A DNA stretch of 64,000 nt from Sediminihaliea albiluteola (lineage in GTDB: Bacteria; Pseudomonadota; Gammaproteobacteria; Pseudomonadales; Halieaceae): NCBI RefSeq assembly GCF_014077625.1, contig NZ_JACFXU010000014.1, positions 1 through 64,000 on the forward strand, in the 5' to 3' direction. The translations under genes were made by a program, and so were the position numbers. The notes under the pieces are model-generated. The model made no database searches and had not been told where the DNA came from. It was given only the letters and a program-made list of their open reading frames with translations. Within the stretch, counting starts at the first letter, position 1; each line of letters begins with the position of its first letter. Below, in pieces: positions 58,342 to 64,000 of the stretch.

Positions 58342-60648
58342 TTAGAAACTGAGTGTCGCTTCGACGCCATAAGTGCGGGGGTTGCCAAAGTAACTCACCG
58401 CAAAGGGGCCAAAGGGAATACCGTTGAGGCGGTAGTCCTCATTGGTGAGGTTTTTCCCCCACAAAGCCACATTCAGGCGTGTATCACCAGCAACACGAAT
58501 ATCAGCCACACTCAAGCGACCGCTGAGCAAGCCGTAGCTGTCGAGTTGCAGCGGACGGTTTTGCTCGGGGTTGATATAGCCCACATAGTCATCACTATAG
58601 GTGTAATCCAGCCGCGCAATGACCTCGCCCCAACCGGCACTGGCTACTGTGTACTCCGCGCCGAGGTTATAGGTCAGCTCAGGAGCGTACTGGTTAGCCT
58701 TAATGTTTCTCTTATCAACCACCGCGCCTACTGCCGGATCGAACTCTAGGTACTCATCGTATTCTGAGTCTAGGTAACCGAGGTTAGCGGTCAGCATAAG
58801 ATCAGCGATGGGCTGGTAAATCACCTCTACCTCAAAGCCCTGTTTGGTCGCTTTACCGACGTTGTCTACGGTGGATGATGCCGATGAGCCACTGGTAAAT
58901 ACCGTCAGCTGTAAATCGCTCTCTTTGTTGACAAAGCCGGCTAGGTTAACCTGCAGCCTATTGTCGAGCAATCGCGATTTAAGGCCTAGTTCGTAGGCTT
59001 TAACGGTTTCTGGATCATAGCCATCACTGAATGCAACGGGGTCACCTGACTCACCGTTAAAACCACCGGCCTTAAAACCTTCCGAGTATTTGGCATAGAT
59101 ATTGACGTTCTCAGACAGATCGTAAGCGACAATAAAGCTGGGCGTGGTATTGGTCCACTTGTCACTGCCCAAGCTGTCAAAGGCTGGGCGGTTTGGCGCT
59201 GGGTGGCTGATGTAGGCGTCTTTTTCCTCTTCAGTCCAGCGCAGACCGAAGGTGAGCGTCAGGCGATCCTGCAGTGCGGCCAGAGCTGGGGTCCATTCTA
59301 GCTGACCGTATACCGCCTTTTGCTTGCCATCATAGCCGTAGGCGTTGTTCAGCACAGAGGGGCCGAAAAAGTCGACTAAAGGCAACTGAGGGTTCTTTAC
59401 ATCCGCCTCCTCTTCAAAGTAGAACAAGCCTAAGACGTACTCCAAGCGCTCTGTGGAGCCGGTAAACTGGAGCTCGTGGGAATCCTGAGTGTAATCTGTA
59501 TCAATGGCCGTATGGTAGAGCGAAAAGGGTGTACCGTCATTATCGAGTGCCTGTTCGAAGTCGAGCTTACGAGTATTGCCAGTATACTTCACACTCAGAT
59601 CACCCATAGCGCCGACCTTACCAAAGTCGTAGTCCACAAACAGCGACTGGCTGGTGGAGTCGAAACCTTCGTACATATCGGCATCGTTACTGATCGAGCG
59701 CTTATTCTTGTCTTCTGGCAACAGATACTGATCTAGGTCTTGAGGAAATGGGAAGCCAAAAGCGAGGTTGCTCGTGTTGATATCAGTAAACTGGGGCTTC
59801 GATGGCGTATTGCGCACTTTAGCCTTATCAATGGTATAGCGCGCCGCCAAGCGCTCGTTCACATCCCACAGCAGGTCTAAGCGGCCCACTTCACTATCGA
59901 CTGCATTAAAATCAATCTTGCTAGAGGGATTTGGCTGCACCGGCTGGCCGGTAAAAGGGTGAGAAATAGACCCTAACTGGGTGTCTTTGTTATCGTAGAA
60001 ACCATCGCGCTCTTCTTTAGATAATGTCACTTTGGCCATCAGCTCACCCGCGCCACCAAGTTCTAGGGCTGGAAGATCCAGACTGCCGTAAGTTTCCCAA
60101 AAACCAAAGTTACCCAGGCCCGCTCGCAGCTTGCCACCGAGCTCGCCGCTGGGTCGATGGGTAATCATATTAACCGCACCACCAGTGGTGTTTTTACCGT
60201 ACAAGGTGCCTTGGGGGCCGCGCAGCACTTCGATACGCTCCAGCTCCGCCACCTTAAAAACGTTACCGGAGAACTTTCCGACAAACACGCCATCCAAGTA
60301 CATGCCTACCGTAGGTTCCCAGGTAATCGAAGGGTTAGAAGTCACCGAACCACGAATCGCAATAGTGGCCTTAAGCGTGTTAGAAGGCAGCGTGGCAATC
60401 TTCACGTTGGGTACAGTGGTGCCGATGTCGGTGAGGTCTTTGATGCCTCTCTGCTCTAACTCACTCGCCCCAAAAGCAGTGATAGCGATCGGCGTGTCCT
60501 GCAGCGACTGCTCGCGTTTCTGTGCGGTGACCACAATCTCCTCCAGAGCACCTGAAGATTGGGCTAAAGTGCCAGCTGAGAGACTAGCTAGCAGTACGGC
60601 TGCCGACAGGCGGTTAATAGGCGATTTGCGGGGGTCTGAATAACGCAT
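58342..60648 (-). CDS. TonB-dependent outer-membrane receptor
   Basis: 768 residues. Signal peptide about 1-29 (LAAVLLASLSAGTLAQ region), plug domain starting EEIVVTAQKREQSLQDTPIA, LRGPQGTLYGKNTTGGAVNM, then a 22-strand barrel ending in aromatic ...YGVEATLSF. TonB energises import of its ligand. This FecA/CirA-like group with VVTAQKREQ is typical of marine bacteria taking up sugars, steroids or siderophores; the ligand cannot be told. Monocistronic. Confidence 0.94.
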   Translation of the reverse strand: MRYSDPRKSPINRLSAAVLLASLSAGTLAQSSGALEEIVVTAQKREQSLQDTPIAITAFGASELEQRGIKDLTDIGTTVPNVKIATLPSNTLKATIAIRGSVTSNPSITWEPTVGMYLDGVFVGKFSGNVFKVAELERIEVLRGPQGTLYGKNTTGGAVNMITHRPSGELGGKLRAGLGNFGFWETYGSLDLPALELGGAGELMAKVTLSKEERDGFYDNKDTQLGSISHPFTGQPVQPNPSSKIDFNAVDSEVGRLDLLWDVNERLAARYTIDKAKVRNTPSKPQFTDINTSNLAFGFPFPQDLDQYLLPEDKNKRSISNDADMYEGFDSTSQSLFVDYDFGKVGAMGDLSVKYTGNTRKLDFEQALDNDGTPFSLYHTAIDTDYTQDSHELQFTGSTERLEYVLGLFYFEEEADVKNPQLPLVDFFGPSVLNNAYGYDGKQKAVYGQLEWTPALAALQDRLTLTFGLRWTEEEKDAYISHPAPNRPAFDSLGSDKWTNTTPSFIVAYDLSENVNIYAKYSEGFKAGGFNGESGDPVAFSDGYDPETVKAYELGLKSRLLDNRLQVNLAGFVNKESDLQLTVFTSGSSASSTVDNVGKATKQGFEVEVIYQPIADLMLTANLGYLDSEYDEYLEFDPAVGAVVDKRNIKANQYAPELTYNLGAEYTVASAGWGEVIARLDYTYSDDYVGYINPEQNRPLQLDSYGLLSGRLSVADIRVAGDTRLNVALWGKNLTNEDYRLNGIPFGPFAVSYFGNPRTYGVEATLSF

Positions 60649-61146
60649 TGTACTTCCTCACTGTTTTAATGTGAGCAGGACAGCTGTTCTTACTGACACC
60701 ACGGAGTGCATTAGGGCGTATGAATACAGCGCCAGTGATGTAGCACTAAAGCTCGATCTGCTTATAATATTATTGCATCGATATTTACTAGTACCTTTAC
60801 TCAAAAAGGCCTAGGGCACTGCCCATTCAATGCTATTTTTATGGAAAAAGTAAAGGACTAATTTCTTATACTAGCTACATCAACACAGCCGAACACAAGC
60901 GCAACTATCCCTAGTATCGACCGCGGGGATGCGGCCCAAATACTTAAGGCAGATCTCTCAAAGCCGCTAGAAACCCAAGGACTTGCTAACTTGGTCATTT
61001 TTTACCCGATTTGCTCTGCATAAGACTGACCTTATCAGGTATTATCGCGCCACTTTTATCCCCCTAAGTGGCACTCTCATGGCCCCTCTCCAACTAGGTA
61101 GAGGGCCGCGTTTAAGGCAAGCAAGGGGCAGACACTGGCGTTATTT
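60649..61146. other. Receptor-rimO intergenic region
   Basis: 498 bp between two divergent genes with no supported ORF. A/T-rich from about 60750 to 60880, including TATAATATTATTGC. Near 61081 an imperfect hairpin GGCCCCTCT/AGAGGGCC with no T tract precedes rimO. TATTAT at about 61042 is a weak -10 candidate for rimO. Promoters for both genes must lie here, but I cannot define them. Confidence 0.5.
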
Positions 61147-62472
61147 ATGAGTAATACAGACAACAAGAACATCGGCTTTGTGAGTTTGGGCTGCCCCAAG
61201 GCGCTAGTCGATTCCGAGCGCATTTTGACTCAGCTGAAATTAGACGGCTATGACATCGTAGCCAACTATCAAGATGCCGAATTAGTAGTGGTAAATACCT
61301 GCGGCTTTATCGACAGTGCCAAACAAGAATCACTTGACGCTATTGGCGAGGCCATTAGCGAAAACGGCAAAGTGATCGTAACAGGTTGCATGGGCAAAGG
61401 TGATGACGCTCAGTCAATCCGCGACCTGCACCCCAAAGTACTGAGTGTTACTGGCCCGGCAGCTTACGAAGAGGTGGTCAGTGCGGTGCACCAATACGTG
61501 CCTCACAGCCCCGTACACGACCCCTATATTGATCTGGTGCCACCCCAAGGTATTAAACTGACACCGCGTCACTACGCTTACTTAAAAATCTCTGAAGGTT
61601 GTAACCATCGCTGCAGTTTTTGCATCATTCCCAGCATGCGCGGTGACTTAGTCAGCCGCCCCATTGGCGATGTCATGGAAGAAGCAGAGCGCTTGGTCAA
61701 GGCTGGTGTGCGTGAGTTACTGGTAATCTCTCAGGACACCAGCGCCTACGGGATCGACATCAAATACCGCACTGGTTTTTGGCAGGGCCGGCCAATAAAA
61801 ACCCGCATGCAGGAGTTGTGTGAAGCCCTAGGCCAGTTCGGAATTTGGGTTCGCCTGCACTATGTATACCCCTATCCGCACGTCGACAATATCATTCCCT
61901 TAATGGCCGAAGGCAAAATTCTGCCCTATCTGGATATCCCCTTCCAACACGGCAGCCCTTCGGTATTAAAACGAATGAAGCGCCCCGCCGCCGCAGAAAA
62001 ATCTTTGGAGCGCATTGCCAAGTGGCGCAGCACCTGCCCCGACATCACTTTGCGCAGCACCTTTATTGTGGGCTTCCCCGGAGAAAGCGACCAGGACTTC
62101 GATCTACTGCTAGACTTTTTGCAAGAAGCGCAGCTCGACCGCGTGGGCTGTTTTCAGTACTCAGCGGTTGCCGGAGCCGCTGCCAACGAGCTGCCCGATC
62201 AAGTTCCTGAGGCACTTAAGCAAGAACGCTGGGAACGCTTTATGGCACTGCAGCAAAAAATCAGCGCCGATAAACTGCAAGCCAAGCTTGGCAAAACCAT
62301 TGAGATACTCATTGATGAAGTCGATGCCGAAGGCGCCGTTGGCCGCTCAACTGCCGACGCCCCTGAGATCGATGGCAAAGTGTATCTAGAGGGCGTCAGC
62401 GGACTGCAGCCCGGCGACTTCGTTGAAGCCGAAGTCACCGGGGCTGATGAATACGACCTATGGGCGGGATAA
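61147..62472 (+). CDS. rimO: Ribosomal protein S12 methylthiotransferase RimO
   Basis: 441 residues. Adds a methylthio group to Asp89 of S12. N-terminal UPF0004 cluster domain ([37 protein letters not shown]), radical SAM motif [15 protein letters not shown] near residue 150, and a C-terminal TRAM domain. The N-terminal cysteines mark a methylthiotransferase and the overall pattern is RimO rather than MiaB. Confidence 0.97.
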   Translation: MSNTDNKNIGFVSLGCPKALVDSERILTQLKLDGYDIVANYQDAELVVVNTCGFIDSAKQESLDAIGEAISENGKVIVTGCMGKGDDAQSIRDLHPKVLSVTGPAAYEEVVSAVHQYVPHSPVHDPYIDLVPPQGIKLTPRHYAYLKISEGCNHRCSFCIIPSMRGDLVSRPIGDVMEEAERLVKAGVRELLVISQDTSAYGIDIKYRTGFWQGRPIKTRMQELCEALGQFGIWVRLHYVYPYPHVDNIIPLMAEGKILPYLDIPFQHGSPSVLKRMKRPAAAEKSLERIAKWRSTCPDITLRSTFIVGFPGESDQDFDLLLDFLQEAQLDRVGCFQYSAVAGAAANELPDQVPEALKQERWERFMALQQKISADKLQAKLGKTIEILIDEVDAEGAVGRSTADAPEIDGKVYLEGVSGLQPGDFVEAEVTGADEYDLWAG

Positions 62473-62479
62473 ATCGGGC

Positions 62480-63199
62480 TTGAACCTGCTACTTTTTAAG
62501 GCCGCAGACTTACTTAGTCCCACTCGCCTCTGCGTTGATGATCAGCGCCTGCAGCACCTGCTGCAAGTGCATCGCGCCACTGTCGGTGACACAGTGCGGG
62601 TCGGCGAAATTCATGGCGAGATGGGATTCGGCACTATTATTGAGCTAGGCCCAGAGCGAGCGATCATCGACTTTAGTCTGGATTGTCCAGCACCCGATAA
62701 ACTACCCGTCACACTCATTGTGGCTTTACCGCGCCCTAAAATGCTGCGCCGTATTCTGCGCTCTGTCGCCGAATTTGGCGTAGCCGAACTCTACCTGATC
62801 AACAGTTACCGCGTAGAAAAAAGCTACTGGCAAAGCCCCGTGTTAAGTGGCGACAGTATTGAAGAGTGCTTATTGCAGGGGCTGGCGCAATCGCGCGACA
62901 CCATGCTGCCCACAGTGCACTTAGAAAAACGCTTTAAGCCCTTTGTCGAAGACCGCTTACCGGCATTGCTTGAGGGCCGTTTAGGCTTAGTGGCACACCC
63001 CAGTGAACACGCTCCTTTGCCCAAAGCAGAGTCGCGCCAGCCAACAGTGCTCGCCATTGGCCCCGAAGGCGGTTTTATTCCCTACGAAGTCGAGCACTTT
63101 AGGGCAGCAGGTATGCAGCAGGTCACCCTTGGCCCGCGAATACTACGGGTAGAAAACGCAATTTCAGCCATACTGGGCCGCTTGCTAGCGACCCAGTAA
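62480..63199 (+). CDS. rsmE: 16S rRNA (uracil1498-N3)-methyltransferase
   Basis: 239 residues from a TTG (LNLLLFKAADLL), eight bases after rimO; the frame is open further upstream into rimO, but only this start fits the family. SPOUT methyltransferase: N-terminal PUA-like domain (VHRATVGDTVRVGEIHGEM) and the knotted SAM-binding C-terminus AIGPEGGFIPYEVEHF and LGPRILRVENAISAILG. Operon with rimO. Confidence 0.95.
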   Translation: MNLLLFKAADLLSPTRLCVDDQRLQHLLQVHRATVGDTVRVGEIHGEMGFGTIIELGPERAIIDFSLDCPAPDKLPVTLIVALPRPKMLRRILRSVAEFGVAELYLINSYRVEKSYWQSPVLSGDSIEECLLQGLAQSRDTMLPTVHLEKRFKPFVEDRLPALLEGRLGLVAHPSEHAPLPKAESRQPTVLAIGPEGGFIPYEVEHFRAAGMQQVTLGPRILRVENAISAILGRLLATQ

Positions 63200-63238
63200 G
63201 TTCCTTCATTATCCTTCCAAATTTAGAGTTAACAGCTA

Positions 63239-64000
63239 CTAGAAGCGATATTGCAGCTCTGCGCCATACATTCTAGGCGCCGCAAACACCTTTGACCCAA
63301 CGCCCTGAGAGCCCACTAGAGGTGCTCCACCAGACATATATTGCTCATCAGTCAGGTTGCTGCCGTAAAGTGATCCAATCCAACGCTCACTGGGGGAGAT
63401 CCAGCTCAATCGAGCGCTGAGCTCGAACTGCTCATCTTCTTGCCACAGCCCAGTTTCACAACTGGCGGGATCAAAACAGAACTCCAAGTCCAGCTTCCAG
63501 CTCGCCTGTAAGCGCGGCATAAAAGTTCCCATGGCCGTTTGCATTGTGTACTGAGCTGCCAACAAATAACTCTGCTCCGCAAGGCGCGGTAGGTTTTCCT
63601 TAGAGCGATCCACTTGGCAAGCATCAACCTGCAACACCGTTAAGTCAGCACGCTCACAAGCAGGGCCAGGCGGCAGCGAGACATCAGCGATGGAGATTGC
63701 GGTATCCTCAAACTCCTTGATATCTGCATCGGCCAAAGTCATGTTAAAGCTCAGCATAAGGTTGTCGGTCGCCAGCCAGGTGCTTTCTAATTCAAAACCC
63801 TTAATCGTAGAACTCGGAGCATTAATGGTGCCGGGCGCAGGTGAACTGGCCTCAGAGTTAATCACTAGGGTGGTTAGCTGACGATTTTTATAATCTGAAT
63901 AAAACACTGCACCATTGAGCCGCAAACGGCGATCGAGCAAGTCGAGCTTAAAGCCAAACTCCCAGTTCTCCACCTCCTCTGGTTTGAATTCTTCTAACTG
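63239..64000 (-). CDS. TonB-dependent receptor, C-terminal part (cut by window end)
   Basis: 253 codons visible; the frame continues past 64000 (it reads QLEEFKPEEVENWEFGFKLDL at the edge). Outer-membrane beta-barrel strands such as LDRRLRLNGAVFYSDYKNRQ and the terminal ...YGAELQYRF with the C-terminal aromatic. A second receptor close to the one at 58342-60648, but clearly not a duplicate. The plug domain lies outside the window. Confidence 0.9.
   Translation of the reverse strand, partial: QLEEFKPEEVENWEFGFKLDLLDRRLRLNGAVFYSDYKNRQLTTLVINSEASSPAPGTINAPSSTIKGFELESTWLATDNLMLSFNMTLADADIKEFEDTAISIADVSLPPGPACERADLTVLQVDACQVDRSKENLPRLAEQSYLLAAQYTMQTAMGTFMPRLQASWKLDLEFCFDPASCETGLWQEDEQFELSARLSWISPSERWIGSLYGSNLTDEQYMSGGAPLVGSQGVGSKVFAAPRMYGAELQYRF

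Noticed and set aside
60131-60643. 170-codon plus-strand frame over the TonB-dependent receptor
   Set aside because: Antisense to the plug domain of a convincing receptor.
61081-61110. Hairpin GGCCCCTCT/AGAGGGCC before rimO as riboswitch or terminator
   Set aside because: Imperfect stem, no T tract, no riboswitch core recognised.

Overview
The window looks like chromosome of a free-living, probably marine gammaproteobacterium. The gene order closely follows the Pseudomonas-type blocks thrS-infC-rpmI-rplT / pheST-ihfA-merR-tRNA-Pro and gyrA-serC-pheA-tyrA-aroA-cmk-rpsA-ihfB-lapAB-pyrF. A 'proteobacterial dedicated sortase' cassette, a SnoaL-like protein and two TonB-dependent receptors suggest the Cellvibrionales/Spongiibacteraceae-Halieaceae area. 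That placement is inference from gene content, not a database result.

Layout. 1-1076: a complete IS30-family element; its right end abuts the 3' half of a glutamate-synthase-like (GltB-domain) gene that it appears to have split. 2015-2668: a YhhN-family membrane protein, then tRNA-Pro(GGG). 3110-10588 (minus strand): translation block merR, ihfA, pheT, pheS, rplT, rpmI, infC, thrS, with infC starting at AUU. 10782-17016: dedicated sortase system, with the sortase, its VIT/VWA substrate and a translationally coupled small gene on the minus strand, and the divergent response regulator/histidine kinase pair on the plus strand. 16977-18995: uvrB, tail-to-tail with the kinase gene. 19161-19236: tRNA-Asn.

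19465-24869: the most unusual part, a compact, A/T-rich peptide-bacteriocin (class II microcin-like) locus. It has an HlyD-like adaptor, a C39-peptidase ABC exporter, two double-glycine-leader precursors and four small membrane proteins, two of them tandem paralogues, that are candidate immunity proteins. It is followed by DUF6524- and DUF502-type membrane proteins and a DHH phosphoesterase.

27336-31357: a WbpV/WbpL/WbpM-like trio for O-antigen initiation and sugar-nucleotide synthesis. 31477-44425 (minus strand): comEA-like, pyrF, lapB, lapA, ihfB, rpsA, cmk, aroA, tyrA, pheA, serC, gyrA. 44693-48259 (plus strand): mtaD, ubiG, mupP, yciK-like. 48264-52461 (minus strand): rluB, scpB, scpA, yciO-like, rnm. 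52577-56975 (plus strand): yciB, yciI, an SH3 protein, a periplasmic cyclophilin, pdxJ, a SnoaL-like protein and an RluA-type synthase. 56982-60648 (minus strand): a sulfurtransferase with a coupled lipoprotein and a TonB-dependent receptor. 61147-63199: rimO and rsmE. The window ends inside a second TonB-dependent receptor.

How the genes work together. Most of the window is housekeeping: aminoacyl-tRNA synthetases, ribosomal proteins, nucleoid proteins, aromatic amino-acid synthesis, LPS control, chromosome segregation and rRNA modification. Three accessory modules sit in it: the mobile-element disruption, the sortase cassette and the bacteriocin island beside tRNA-Asn. I found no CRISPR array, rRNA operon, integrase or prophage.
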